The notes below the pieces were generated by a model, which was given only the letters and a program-made list of their open reading frames with translations, was not told the DNA's origin and did no database searches. This document shows, in pieces, positions 1 through 9,096 of a DNA stretch of 35,617 nt (position 1 is its first letter; every line of letters begins with the position of its first letter). Source of the stretch: Bacteroidia bacterium (GTDB taxonomy: Bacteria; Bacteroidota; Bacteroidia; J057; JANWXU01); contig JANWXU010000031.1 of NCBI GenBank assembly GCA_025057395.1, positions 1 to 35,617 on the forward strand, given 5' to 3'. Position numbers and translations under genes: made by a program.

Positions 1-192
1 GTAAGGGGATTAGGGCAACCTCTTAAAAGTTTTCGTGATTCCAAGATACATTTTTCAATTTATGAAAAGAATACTTCTTTACCCTATTTGCAATCTTTAG
101 GTCCTTTAGAAAAAATGAAAAAAAGAATGTTTTTAGAGCCCCAAGCAAATGAAAACAACAGCATAGCAACAGAAACAAGCATTGAAAAATAA
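1..192 (+). CDS. 3' end of an unidentified protein (partial)
   Basis: Frame 1 is open from the first base of the window to a TAA at 190-192, giving the last 63 residues of a protein whose start lies outside. The visible part is basic in the middle (residues 38-43 include MKKRM) and ends in a polar tail rich in N, E, T and S, such as a disordered C-terminus would have. I recognise no domain. Codon use (A/T-rich third positions) matches the other genes here, so it is likely a real gene end and not chance. It converges on the AraC-type gene that ends at 237. Confidence 0.55.
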   Translation, partial: VRGLGQPLKSFRDSKIHFSIYEKNTSLPYLQSLGPLEKMKKRMFLEPQANENNSIATETSIEK

Positions 193-210
193 CCCAAGAT
201 AATCCCTTTT

Positions 211-225
211 CGAAGCTATGCTTCG
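211..225. terminator. Small hairpin between convergent genes
   Basis: CGAAGC-TAT-GCTTCG is a perfect 6-bp stem with a 3-nt loop, lying between the stop codons at 192 and 237 of two converging genes. There is no U-run on either strand, so if it ends transcription it is a weak or bidirectional terminator. The next bases repeat the motif (GCTTCGAAGC palindrome, 220-229). Confidence 0.35.
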
Positions 226-236
226 AAGCTTCAAGA

Positions 237-1241
237 CTAAATAATTTTTCGAAAAGAATTTTTTCTCAAAGCACTAGGACTAAAACCAAATTTTTTCTTA
301 AAAGCATTACTAAAATTAGCAGTAGTAGAATAGCCTGCAAGAAACGCAATATTAGCAATAGGCTCGTCGGTGGTAGCAAGCATTTGTTTAGCTAGTTCTA
401 GTTTTTGATTGATCACATAGCCATAAACAGTAGTTTGAAATAATTCTTTAAATCCTTTTTTGAGCTTGAAGTCATTTAAACCTACCATTCGGCAAAGTTC
501 CATAAGGGTAGGAGGGGAAGTAAGATTTTCATCCAAAATTCTTTTTACTTCGTAGATTTTCTCTCTATCACGATTAGTTATAACAGAAACTTCCTTCTGG
601 CAATTACATTCTTCATATTTTGCAGCTATTAGGGCTAAGATCTCTATCATCTTAGATTGTAAAAATAAACTTTTTATCTCACCTTGAAAAGGAGCATTTA
701 ATATTTGGTGTAGTAGTACCGAAACATACTGATTAATAGGATAAAACTGATTTCCAAGAAGCATTGGTTGATTTTTTTCGATAGACTTACAGAATTCATC
801 GTAAACACAAATCTTTTGATAAACCCAATGATAAAATTGCTCTGAGCAAAAGATAATCTCTATAAAATGATGATAGCTTTGGGCCTCAAACTCATATTCT
901 TCGATTGGGTAGGGATCAAAAAATAAACCGAAGTGATTAACAGGAATAACAGTACTTTTTGAAAAGCTACGGCAGCCGATTTTATGAATTCCTTCTAAAT
1001 TAAAGTGGAACTTAATAATTCCTTCCTCGAATTCTCGAGTAGCAGTTAGTTTTTTTTGAGGACGATATTTGAAGTCAAATATAGAGGTTCCTGCAAAGTG
1101 AATTTGATAGATAGAATAACTATTCGGCGACTCTGAACAATGCCGAGACTCTTGAACATGGTTTTGATACCTCTTTACTACTAAAGCTTCTCCTTCAAAA
1201 ATAATATTGCTTTCTTCTTTGCGCCTTAATAATACTCGCAT
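237..1241 (-). CDS. AraC-family transcriptional regulator
   Basis: This 334-residue cytoplasmic regulator has a typical AraC-family C-terminal DNA-binding domain from about residue 227 to 330. Two helix-turn-helix units are visible: the first around LMELCRMVGLNDFKLKKGF, the second around IANIAFLAGYSTTANFSNAF, followed by the family's closing KKFGFSPSALRK. The N-terminal 220 residues show no recognised ligand domain, as is usual for PchR-like members. It is transcribed away from the HmuY/TonB receptor operon that starts at 1382. Because PchR-type AraC proteins often control adjacent iron or haem receptors, it is probably the local regulator of that operon (inference). The start is ATG at 1241 and is preceded by an A-rich stretch without a clear Shine-Dalgarno sequence. 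Confidence 0.88.
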   Translation of the reverse strand: MRVLLRRKEESNIIFEGEALVVKRYQNHVQESRHCSESPNSYSIYQIHFAGTSIFDFKYRPQKKLTATREFEEGIIKFHFNLEGIHKIGCRSFSKSTVIPVNHFGLFFDPYPIEEYEFEAQSYHHFIEIIFCSEQFYHWVYQKICVYDEFCKSIEKNQPMLLGNQFYPINQYVSVLLHQILNAPFQGEIKSLFLQSKMIEILALIAAKYEECNCQKEVSVITNRDREKIYEVKRILDENLTSPPTLMELCRMVGLNDFKLKKGFKELFQTTVYGYVINQKLELAKQMLATTDEPIANIAFLAGYSTTANFSNAFKKKFGFSPSALRKNSFRKII

Positions 1242-1300
1242 TCAGTTTTTTTTCCAAATAGAAAAACTTTAAATACCGATTAGCTATGCTGATTGATATG

Positions 1301-1340
1301 CAAGTTACGCAATTTTGCTGCGTAATTAATACACAAGTTA
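1301..1340. promoter_or_regulatory. Direct repeat CAAGTTA, candidate AraC-type half-sites
   Basis: CAAGTTA occurs at 1301-1307 and again at 1334-1340, 33 bp apart, close to three helical turns and in the same orientation. AraC-family proteins commonly bind tandem direct repeats on one face of the helix, so these could be half-sites for the regulator encoded at 237-1241. The first copy overlaps the left arm of the dyad at 1305-1325. Confidence 0.35.
1305..1325. promoter_or_regulatory. Perfect dyad, candidate operator
   Basis: TTACGCA-N7-TGCGTAA is a perfect 7-bp inverted repeat in the 140-bp space between the divergent regulator and the haem-uptake operon. Its place and symmetry suit a dimeric regulator (AraC-type, Fur- or CRP-like). 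Which protein binds it is unknown. Confidence 0.5.
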
Positions 1341-1381
1341 TTTAGAATTAAATTAAGTCTAAATAATCATTTATTCAGGAT

Positions 1382-2683
1382 ATGATTCGTTACATAAACA
1401 CATTTTGTTTTACTCTTATATGGCTTTATTTTCCTATTCATATTTTAAGAGCCCAAAGGGCTTTTGAAGCCAATGATTCAGTTACTTTAGGTGCAGGGTA
1501 TATAGACGATGTTTACTATTCATTAGAAAAAGGGTTCAAAAAATCCGTAAAGCGAGGAGATTGGGATATTGCTTTTATGGTAAATCCTAGCTCTTCGATT
1601 TTAGTTAATACTGCTGAGCAGCGTATGCTTTATAAGCTTCCTTATGCCGTGAATCAATGGAAGCAGGTAGATACAACCGGGCATATAAGAAACCAAAATC
1701 GTTTAGTTAATAGTTCCAAGAGCTGGTATAATGGAGCCTTTAATAGAACAGCAAGCGGAGCTTCTAACGACATTGGATGGGCAGTATACGATATCTTTAC
1801 CCATAGCCTAAAAGGGGATTCGCTTTATGCCATCTCCTTGCCAGGTAAAGTTTGGAAAAAATTAATGATCGAGGGAAGAGAGCAAGGAATCTATACTTTT
1901 CGTTTTGCTAATTTGGATGGTTCAGAAGAGATGCTACGAAGTGTGAATGTAAGAGAATATCAAAACCAATTATTTATATACTTTTCTATTCTTAGAAATG
2001 AATTTTTACCACCCGACCGTGAGCCACTTCCTAAGGAATGGGACCTATTATTTACTAAATATATGCACGAATATGAAAATGTGCCTATTCAGGAAGAAAC
2101 CAGATTTTATCCTGTCACTGGAGCATTACTGAATCCTTCCTTGCAAGGAGCTAAAGTAATTACAACTACCCCTAAAAATGCCAAATGGCAAGAAGCTAAC
2201 TTCACCCCACAAGCAGATATTGTTGGCTTCGATTGGAAAACTTTTAATAATCAAACTATGCAATGGCAACTAGATTACAATAGAGTATATTTTGTTAAAG
2301 ACCATAATAATAGCGTCTGGCGTCTCTATTTTACTGATTTTACAGGCTCTAGAAGTGGAAAAATTTTATTTTACAAAGATAAAGTAGGAGAAATTACTTC
2401 TAACGACGAAAACCTGGATAAAACAATTACTTACTCCCAACTATATCCTAGCCCTGCCCGAGAACTCACTTACTGGATTTTTGAGAGTCTTTATCCCCTT
2501 AGAGAAGCCGAGCTTGAAATTTATAATTCTAGTGGCCGCAAAATGCAAAGTTATACCTTTTCAGCAATGCCCGGCTTAAATCAACTACCTATAGATACTT
2601 CTAATCTAACAAGTGGTATATATTACGTAGTGCTAAAGAGCGACACTTTTTCCTTATCCCAGAAATTGGTTGTTATAGAATAA
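1382..2683 (+). CDS. HmuY-like protein with T9SS type A sorting domain
   Basis: A secreted 433-residue protein. Residues 1-24 form a signal peptide ending LRA, with no lipobox. The middle resembles the HmuY family: a WDIAF block near residue 61, then WDLLFTKYMHEY, YPVTGALLNP, VGFDWK and a late VWRLYFTDF block. The last 80 or so residues look like a T9SS type A sorting domain (SPARE, AELEIYNSSGRKM, GLNQLPID, SGIYYVVL). HmuY of Porphyromonas gingivalis is a haem-scavenging lipoprotein that works with the TonB receptor HmuR. Here the same fold appears to be exported through T9SS and displayed or released at the cell surface. It aligns with the lipoprotein at 4960-6003, including a His in the WDxxFT+YxH segment. 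It starts an operon, and the receptor begins 10 bp downstream. Haem binding itself is inferred. Confidence 0.8.
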   Translation: MIRYINTFCFTLIWLYFPIHILRAQRAFEANDSVTLGAGYIDDVYYSLEKGFKKSVKRGDWDIAFMVNPSSSILVNTAEQRMLYKLPYAVNQWKQVDTTGHIRNQNRLVNSSKSWYNGAFNRTASGASNDIGWAVYDIFTHSLKGDSLYAISLPGKVWKKLMIEGREQGIYTFRFANLDGSEEMLRSVNVREYQNQLFIYFSILRNEFLPPDREPLPKEWDLLFTKYMHEYENVPIQEETRFYPVTGALLNPSLQGAKVITTTPKNAKWQEANFTPQADIVGFDWKTFNNQTMQWQLDYNRVYFVKDHNNSVWRLYFTDFTGSRSGKILFYKDKVGEITSNDENLDKTITYSQLYPSPARELTYWIFESLYPLREAELEIYNSSGRKMQSYTFSAMPGLNQLPIDTSNLTSGIYYVVLKSDTFSLSQKLVVIE

Positions 2684-2692
2684 GCAGGGACT

Positions 2693-4963
2693 ATGGGAAA
2701 AGGAAGAGTGTTTTTATTTATTCTAGTTTTGGCTGCTTTTGTAATGTTGTGTCCACGCTTAGCGTGGGCACAATACTTAAAAATTGTAGTTAATTCAGAA
2801 TCAGAAAAACTAAAAGAAGTACCCTTGGAAGGCGCCTACATTATATGTTTTTCTCTTGATGAACCACTTATTAATACTTTTCTTTTAACAGATATCAGGG
2901 GAATAGCTAAGTTGCCAAGAAAAGGAAGATGGAAAATTAGAGTAGAATACCTAGGCTTAGAGCCCAAGCTAGATACAACTGACTTTAAAACTCAAGATAC
3001 TCTGCACATTACACTACAGGGAAAGCCTATTCTACTAGGTGATGTAGTTATAACAGGCCAATACCGAATAACAAGTCAAGAACACGCTACTTACAAAGTA
3101 AAGGTTATTAATCAGGAGCGGATTATTCAACAAGGCGCCATAAACTTATCTGATATCTTGGCTAACGAATTAAATATACGACTGAGGCAAGATATGATGT
3201 TAGGCACAAGTTTAACGATACAGGGCTTAAGTGGACAAAATATCAAAATTTTAATAGATGGTGTTCCTCTTATTGGAAGGCTTAACGGAGATATAGACCT
3301 AACCCAGATTAACTTAAATAACATTGAAAAAATTGAAATTATCGAAGGACCCATGTCTGTGATTTATGGCACAGATGCCATGGGCGGTGTTATTAATTTG
3401 ATTACTAAAAAAGGAATTGCACAAAAAATACAGCTAGGCGCTAATGCTTATTACGAATCTATAGGAAAATATAATTTTGACTTTAACCTTCGCTGGCGAC
3501 AAAATGAGCACTTTTGGCAAATAACAGGAGGAAGAAATTTTATACAAGGTTTTACTCCCGGCACTCGTAAAACTACAAGAGCCCACCTGTGGAAACCACG
3601 TGAGCAATACTTTACTACAATAGACTACATATTTCAGAAAAATAAAATCAAACTTCGACCTTTTGGTAATTTCTTCCGAGAAATCTTATTTAATTGCGGT
3701 GAACCAGTAATAACAACTCGCTTTGCAAGAGCCAAAGACGAGCACTTTATTACTCATCGTGTAGGAGCAGGGCTGGAAATTTCTTATCAGCTTCATAAAA
3801 ATTTATCTCTTCACTTACTAAATAATTACAACTGGTTTGAACGTGAGCGCCAAACATGGATAAAAAATTTGGTTACCTTAGAATCGGCCCCTAGCCAAAA
3901 TCCTGGAGATAATGCCATTGACGCTTTTAATGCCTTTTTATTCCGCGGTACTCTAACTTCTACTAGTCTCGAAAAAAAGCTTAACTATCAGCTAGGGTAC
4001 GATATTAATTTAGAAAGCGCAAGAGGATTACGTATAGAAAATACTCTGCAATATATCTATGATTTTGCCATCTTTACCAGTACAGAATACGAGCCTATAA
4101 GAAATTTAATATTACGTCCGGCTCTTCGGGCTGCATATAATACCCAATACGGCGCTCCTATTGTACCTTCCTTCAATATAAAATACAGTTTTGCTCAAAA
4201 TTGGCAGCTAAGAGCTGCCTGGGCACAAGGTTTTCGTGCTCCTAGTCTTAAAGAACTATTTTTTTTCTTTGTAGATGTTAACCATAATATAAGAGGAAAT
4301 AGGCAATTAGAAGCTGAAAAAGGCAATAATTTCAATGCAAGCTTAATTTATCAAAGTCGCTTCCAAAATTGGAACTTACAATTCGAATGGGCCCCTTTTT
4401 ACAACTCTATTACTAACTTAATACAGCTAGCTATTGTAGATCCCTCTACGCAACTCTACCAATACGTCAATATTGCAAAATATACTACTTACGGTAGCAC
4501 TCTTTCCACCAAAATGGAATGGAAAAATTGGAACTGGGAGTTGGGCTTTAATCATACTGCTCGGCTAAACATGCTACATGACCCAAACTCCAATATACCC
4601 CAGTTCTTGGATTCTTATGAGTTTCGTTTTCTTCCTACGTGGCATCAATCTTTCTCTAAATGGCAGCTTTTTGTAAGCTTATTCTATAAGTATAACGGTC
4701 CGATACCAGGATTTACAATTCAAAATGAAAATAACCAAGAAAAAATTATCCAGACTCAAATACAAGGATATCATCTTTGTGATTTTTCGCTCTCTACGCA
4801 ACTCTTCCAAAATAAACTTATTCTTACTACAGGGGTAAAAAATTTATTCAATGTTACCAATATTCAGGCAGGTTTTGCAAGTGGTGCTCACACCGCTGCC
4901 AATAGCCTAATGCCTGTAGCCCAAGGAACTTCTTATTTCATTAGTTTAAAATTAAGCCTATGA
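2693..4963 (+). CDS. TonB-dependent outer-membrane receptor, haem-receptor-like
   Basis: A 756-residue TonB-dependent receptor. Residues 1-26 are a signal peptide (LAWA|Q). A carboxypeptidase-regulatory-like beta domain follows (about 30-115), then a plug domain (about 120-240) with GDVVITGQY near its start and the typical IEIIEGPMSVIYGTDAMGGVIN block. A 22-strand-type barrel follows, ending in an aromatic/hydrophobic strand (YFISLKLSL). A FRAP box at residues 514-517, a following His at 531 and NRQL at 536-539 resemble the FRAP/NPNL region of haem receptors such as HmuR, where a His between the boxes takes part in haem passage. Flanked by two HmuY-like genes, it is probably the translocator for haem or a related ligand. 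Substrate assignment is inference. Confidence 0.87.
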   Translation: MGKGRVFLFILVLAAFVMLCPRLAWAQYLKIVVNSESEKLKEVPLEGAYIICFSLDEPLINTFLLTDIRGIAKLPRKGRWKIRVEYLGLEPKLDTTDFKTQDTLHITLQGKPILLGDVVITGQYRITSQEHATYKVKVINQERIIQQGAINLSDILANELNIRLRQDMMLGTSLTIQGLSGQNIKILIDGVPLIGRLNGDIDLTQINLNNIEKIEIIEGPMSVIYGTDAMGGVINLITKKGIAQKIQLGANAYYESIGKYNFDFNLRWRQNEHFWQITGGRNFIQGFTPGTRKTTRAHLWKPREQYFTTIDYIFQKNKIKLRPFGNFFREILFNCGEPVITTRFARAKDEHFITHRVGAGLEISYQLHKNLSLHLLNNYNWFERERQTWIKNLVTLESAPSQNPGDNAIDAFNAFLFRGTLTSTSLEKKLNYQLGYDINLESARGLRIENTLQYIYDFAIFTSTEYEPIRNLILRPALRAAYNTQYGAPIVPSFNIKYSFAQNWQLRAAWAQGFRAPSLKELFFFFVDVNHNIRGNRQLEAEKGNNFNASLIYQSRFQNWNLQFEWAPFYNSITNLIQLAIVDPSTQLYQYVNIAKYTTYGSTLSTKMEWKNWNWELGFNHTARLNMLHDPNSNIPQFLDSYEFRFLPTWHQSFSKWQLFVSLFYKYNGPIPGFTIQNENNQEKIIQTQIQGYHLCDFSLSTQLFQNKLILTTGVKNLFNVTNIQAGFASGAHTAANSLMPVAQGTSYFISLKLSL

Positions 4964-6003
4964 AATTGAGATATTTACATCATTTTTTTTGCATATTTTT
5001 AGTTCCTATTCTATACCTTACAAGCTGTTTACCAGAAGATAGGCCCTACAAACTATTACCTACTCCCGATGTTCAAGAAGCCCGAGTAGTAATGGGAACA
5101 AATTATGATAAGCGAATTTATTTCGATCTAGAAACTGTAAGCGGTTTTACAGCTCCAACAGATGCGTATGATTTGGCTTTTGAAAATACCCCAGAAGGAA
5201 ATCGCATTTTACTTAACGGAGCTAATTTTATGAAAGCTTTTAATACCCAAGAAATAGAATTTGACAAAGTAAACTTCCAAACTTTACGTCAAACGCCTGA
5301 TTCACTCTTTTGTGCAGACTATCCCAATGGTTTTCCAGACTCACTAGTACTTTCTCCAACATTTTGGCGCTTACCCAAAGAAAAGTTTAATACAGTTTAT
5401 ATCCTTGATAGAGGAAGGCAAAAATTCAAAGACGAAACAGAACGATTTTATAAGTTCCAACTATTAAGTTATGATAAAAATAGATATGTGATAAAATTTG
5501 GCAAACTAACTGAAACCACGCCTACTACTAAAGTTATCTTAAAAGACAAACAAACAGCCTTGCGATATCTAGATTTAAGCACAGCAGAAATTGTTGAACT
5601 AGAGCCTGCTCATAAAAAGTGGGATATTGTTTTTACTCGTTATACTCATGTATATAAAGATCAGCCCTTAAGTTCGGCTATTCGGTACTATTCAGTTACA
5701 GGAGGACTTATTAATAATTTTCAAGGCGTAAAAGCCCAACGTTTATTTCCTAAAAGTCCAGAGTATATTCCTTTTGACTCATTGAATATTGAACATACTT
5801 TAGCTTTGCCCTTAAAAGATGCACTAGATACCATTGGATTCGACTGGAAAGATTATGATTTTGAAAAAGGCTTTATTACCGACCCTAAACGTCTCTATAT
5901 TATCAAAACTGTAGAAGGAAACTACTACAAATTACGTTTCCTAGATTTCTTAGATGAAAAAGGAAACAAAGGCTCTCCTTATTTTGAATTTCAACAATTG
6001 TAA
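4960..6003 (+). CDS. HmuY-like outer-membrane lipoprotein
   Basis: This 347-residue lipoprotein has a signal ending in the lipobox LTSC, so Cys23 should be the lipidated residue. Most of the remainder resembles the HmuY family: WDIVFTRYTHVY, YYSVTGGL, IGFDWKDYD and YYKLRFLDF, in the order seen in its paralogue at 1382-2683. Its ATG overlaps the stop of the TonB receptor gene (ATGA at 4960-4963), which points to translational coupling and a shared job. HmuY proteins take haem from host or environmental haemoproteins and pass it to the receptor. The conserved His in the TRYTH segment is a candidate ligand, but I cannot show that it corresponds to either known HmuY haem ligand. Confidence 0.83.
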   Translation: MKLRYLHHFFCIFLVPILYLTSCLPEDRPYKLLPTPDVQEARVVMGTNYDKRIYFDLETVSGFTAPTDAYDLAFENTPEGNRILLNGANFMKAFNTQEIEFDKVNFQTLRQTPDSLFCADYPNGFPDSLVLSPTFWRLPKEKFNTVYILDRGRQKFKDETERFYKFQLLSYDKNRYVIKFGKLTETTPTTKVILKDKQTALRYLDLSTAEIVELEPAHKKWDIVFTRYTHVYKDQPLSSAIRYYSVTGGLINNFQGVKAQRLFPKSPEYIPFDSLNIEHTLALPLKDALDTIGFDWKDYDFEKGFITDPKRLYIIKTVEGNYYKLRFLDFLDEKGNKGSPYFEFQQL

Positions 6004-6030
6004 ACTTTAATTGAAAATTAAATCAAAAAT

Positions 6031-8994
6031 ATGAAGATAAGCAACTCTTTTATTATTCTTATAATAGCAAGCATATTATCTATTTCAAATAATAAAATTG
6101 CAATAGGCCAGGAAGAAAAAATACTACTTACTAACATTCGACAATTAATTTATGAAGGCAAAAGATCAGGAGAGGGATATTTTTCTCCAGATGGCAAAAA
6201 AATGATATTTCAGAGTGAAAGAGAACCTAATAACCCTTTTTATCAAATTTATATTCTTGACTTAGAAACTGGAGAAACCCATAGGGTCTCTCCAGGTAAG
6301 GGAAAAACTACTTGTGCATTTTTTCGTCCTAATAGTCAAGAAGTTTTATTTTCTTCAACCCACCTTGATCCTTTAACAGAAAAGTTGCAAGCTGAGGAGC
6401 TCGCTTTTCGGGCAAGTGGTCAAAAAAGAAGATATGCTTGGGACTACGATACAAGCATGGACATTTTTTCAGCTTATCAAGATGGTAGTAATCTTAGGCG
6501 GCTAACCACAGCAAAAGGGTATGATGCAGAAGCTGCTTACTCACCTGATGGCAAAAAAATAGTTTTTTCTTCTTTGCGTTCTGCATATGAAAAGGAACTT
6601 ACCCCCGAAGAGAAAAAAATGCTCGAAATAGATCCTGCTTACTTTGGAGAAGTATACATTATGGATGCTGATGGAAAAAATCAAAAACGTTTGACCTACT
6701 GGCCAGGTTATGATGGAGGTACTTTTTTTTCTCCTGATGGGCAACGAATCATTTGGCGTCATTTCGACCCTACAGGTAAAACCGCAGATATATATACAAT
6801 GAAGTTAGACGGCTCTGATATTAGAAGAATTACAGATTTCAATGCTCTTTCGTGGGCACCTTACTACCATCCTAGTGGCAAATATATCATTTTTTCAAGT
6901 AATAAATTAGGTTTTAGCAATTTTGAACTTTTTATTGTTGATGCTGAAGGTAGAAAAGAACCCGTAAGGGTTACTTATACTGAAGGATTTGATGGATTAC
7001 CTGTTTTTAGTCCTGATGGTAAAAAGTTGAGTTGGACAAGTGCTCGTACCGCTAATGGAGCGGCTCAAATTTTTTGGGCAGATTGGAACCATGAAAAGGC
7101 GCTAGCCCTACTAGAAGCCGCTCCCCCTAGAACAACTCATACTATTACCCAATCTAAAGTAACCATCCAAACTATAACTGATCAAAATTTAACTTCAGCA
7201 TCATCCACTGCTTTGGAAAATAGACTAAAAGCGCATATACAATTTCTAGCCTCAGATGCTTTAGAGGGAAGAATGACAGGCACAGCTGGAGCCGCCCAAG
7301 CAGCTGAGTACTTGACCAAACAATTAATTGAACTAGGATTTGAACCATATACCCAAAGCTACAAAATACCCTTCGAATTTTTAGCTGATTTGCAAATTCC
7401 TGAAACAGGAAACTATTTACAGCTTCTCTTAGAAAAGGGCAAAAAAGCTACACCCTTACCTTTTATTATAAAAAAAGAATTTTTCCCCTATGCTTTTTCA
7501 GATACAACTAGTTTTAGTGGACCTTTAGTTTTTGTAGGCTATGGTATTAAAACTCCGCCCTTAGCTAAGTTGCAGTATAATTCTTATGCTAGCTTTATGC
7601 CTAGCAAACTCAGAGACCATGTACATATTTTGATAGATGGATTACCACAAGGCTTAACAATGGAGCAGAAGGAGGAGCTTTTACCCTACTCTTCTACTAT
7701 AAAAAAGATTCAATTGGCTAAAGAAAATGGTGCTAAAGCCGTAATTGTACTAAGTTTAAAAGAATCTTTTGAAAACAAAAAGTACCGTTCTCGTAGTGAT
7801 GATTTTGCTGCTGTTAATTGCGGCATACCTGCTATACGAATTTCTTTACCTGCTTATAAAAAATTAGTAGCTACAGCAGGGTGGGATAGTATTAATATTA
7901 GTACTTTGAGGCAATCTTCTCTTGCTCAGGCAGATAGTATTTTTCGTACGCACTTCCAAAAATATGAGCCCATTAGGATAAGTGGCAAGGTCCAATTAAC
8001 TCCTATTAAGAAAATAGATTACAACATAGTGGGAGTACTAAAACCTGCTTCTTATTCAGACTCTACAAAATTTCTAGTACTAGGAGCTCATTACGATCAT
8101 TTGGGTAGGGGCGAAGTAGCTTCTTTAGCAGACGAAAAAGAAGCTCACGATATCCATAACGGTGCAGACGATAATGCTTCAGGGGTAGCAGCAGTACTAG
8201 AAATAGCAAGAAATTTATCTACTTTATACAAAAGTCATAAAGCTCAAATAAAGCACGGAGTAATGGTGGGCTTTTGGGCAGGAGAAGAACTAGGTTTGCT
8301 AGGCTCGAACTACTTTGTAAATCACACTTTCCAACCTGCCAAAAAAGCCCTGGCAAACTTTAATTTTGACATGGTAGGACGTCTAAAAGACAACAAACTA
8401 ACAATACAAGGTACCGGTTCCTCTAGTATATGGAATAAGCTATTAGAAAAACATAATATTAAAGCAGGCTTTGATCTAGTACTTTCAGCTGATCCTTATG
8501 TTCCTACTGATGCAACATCTTTTTACACTGCTGGTTCTCCTATTCTCAGTTTTTTTACAGGCATCCATCAAGAATATCACAAGCCTAATGACGATGAAAA
8601 TTTAATTAACTACCAAGGCTTAGCAAAAATCGTTACTTTTTCTTCTCAACTATGTGAGGAAATTCTTAAGCAAAATATTACTCCTGATTATATCAAGGTA
8701 GTTAGTACTGAAAAGCAGCGGAAAGGGGCCGCTACAATATACTTAGGAACAATTCCAGATTACGCCAGTTCAGAAAAAGGAATGAAACTAAGCGGCGTAA
8801 AAGAAGGGGGGCCTGCTGCTAAAGCCGGATTACAAGGTGGAGATATTATTATCAAGCTAGCAGGAAAAGAAATCAATAATATATACGACTATATGTATGT
8901 TCTTGATCTGCTCACTCCTAATCAACCAGTAGAGATAGTAGTACTGCGCAGTGGAAAGGAAATTAAACTAAACGTTATTCCTACAACGAAATAA
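6031..8994 (+). CDS. Secreted M28 metallopeptidase with PD40 propeller and PDZ domain
   Basis: A 987-residue exported protein with a signal peptide (cleavage after IAIG, about residue 26). Residues 40-360 hold PD40/TolB-like propeller repeats, each with a SPDGKK-type motif (for example FSPDGKKMIFQS, YSPDGKKIVFSS, FSPDGQRIIWR). Residues 400-880 are an M28 aminopeptidase interrupted by a PA-like insert. The di-zinc site is visible as His687 (GAHYDH), Asp714 (GADDNASG), Glu752-Glu753 (GEE), Asp780 (NFDMVG) and His850 (EYHKP). Residues 895-985 form a PDZ domain (GGPAAKAGLQGGD). It lies 27 bp after the HmuY lipoprotein, probably in the same operon, so it might degrade haemoproteins or other proteins outside the cell to feed uptake (inference). 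The 26-27 residue spacing from His687 to the Asp is longer than in short M28 enzymes. Confidence 0.88.
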   Translation: MKISNSFIILIIASILSISNNKIAIGQEEKILLTNIRQLIYEGKRSGEGYFSPDGKKMIFQSEREPNNPFYQIYILDLETGETHRVSPGKGKTTCAFFRPNSQEVLFSSTHLDPLTEKLQAEELAFRASGQKRRYAWDYDTSMDIFSAYQDGSNLRRLTTAKGYDAEAAYSPDGKKIVFSSLRSAYEKELTPEEKKMLEIDPAYFGEVYIMDADGKNQKRLTYWPGYDGGTFFSPDGQRIIWRHFDPTGKTADIYTMKLDGSDIRRITDFNALSWAPYYHPSGKYIIFSSNKLGFSNFELFIVDAEGRKEPVRVTYTEGFDGLPVFSPDGKKLSWTSARTANGAAQIFWADWNHEKALALLEAAPPRTTHTITQSKVTIQTITDQNLTSASSTALENRLKAHIQFLASDALEGRMTGTAGAAQAAEYLTKQLIELGFEPYTQSYKIPFEFLADLQIPETGNYLQLLLEKGKKATPLPFIIKKEFFPYAFSDTTSFSGPLVFVGYGIKTPPLAKLQYNSYASFMPSKLRDHVHILIDGLPQGLTMEQKEELLPYSSTIKKIQLAKENGAKAVIVLSLKESFENKKYRSRSDDFAAVNCGIPAIRISLPAYKKLVATAGWDSINISTLRQSSLAQADSIFRTHFQKYEPIRISGKVQLTPIKKIDYNIVGVLKPASYSDSTKFLVLGAHYDHLGRGEVASLADEKEAHDIHNGADDNASGVAAVLEIARNLSTLYKSHKAQIKHGVMVGFWAGEELGLLGSNYFVNHTFQPAKKALANFNFDMVGRLKDNKLTIQGTGSSSIWNKLLEKHNIKAGFDLVLSADPYVPTDATSFYTAGSPILSFFTGIHQEYHKPNDDENLINYQGLAKIVTFSSQLCEEILKQNITPDYIKVVSTEKQRKGAATIYLGTIPDYASSEKGMKLSGVKEGGPAAKAGLQGGDIIIKLAGKEINNIYDYMYVLDLLTPNQPVEIVVLRSGKEIKLNVIPTTK

Positions 8995-9036
8995 GAATAG
9001 GGAAGAAAAGTTATTAGTCTAATTTGATATTTGATA

Positions 9037-9059
9037 GACATTTCTGTTATAAAAATGTC
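9037..9059. repeat. Inverted repeat between peptidase and FecA-like genes
   Basis: GACATTT-N9-AAATGTC is a perfect 7-bp stem in the 102-bp gap after the M28 peptidase. There is no U-run, so it is either a weak terminator/attenuator or an operator of the next gene. Confidence 0.35.
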
Positions 9060-9096
9060 AATATGAACATATTTTCATTTAATCAATAATAAACGA

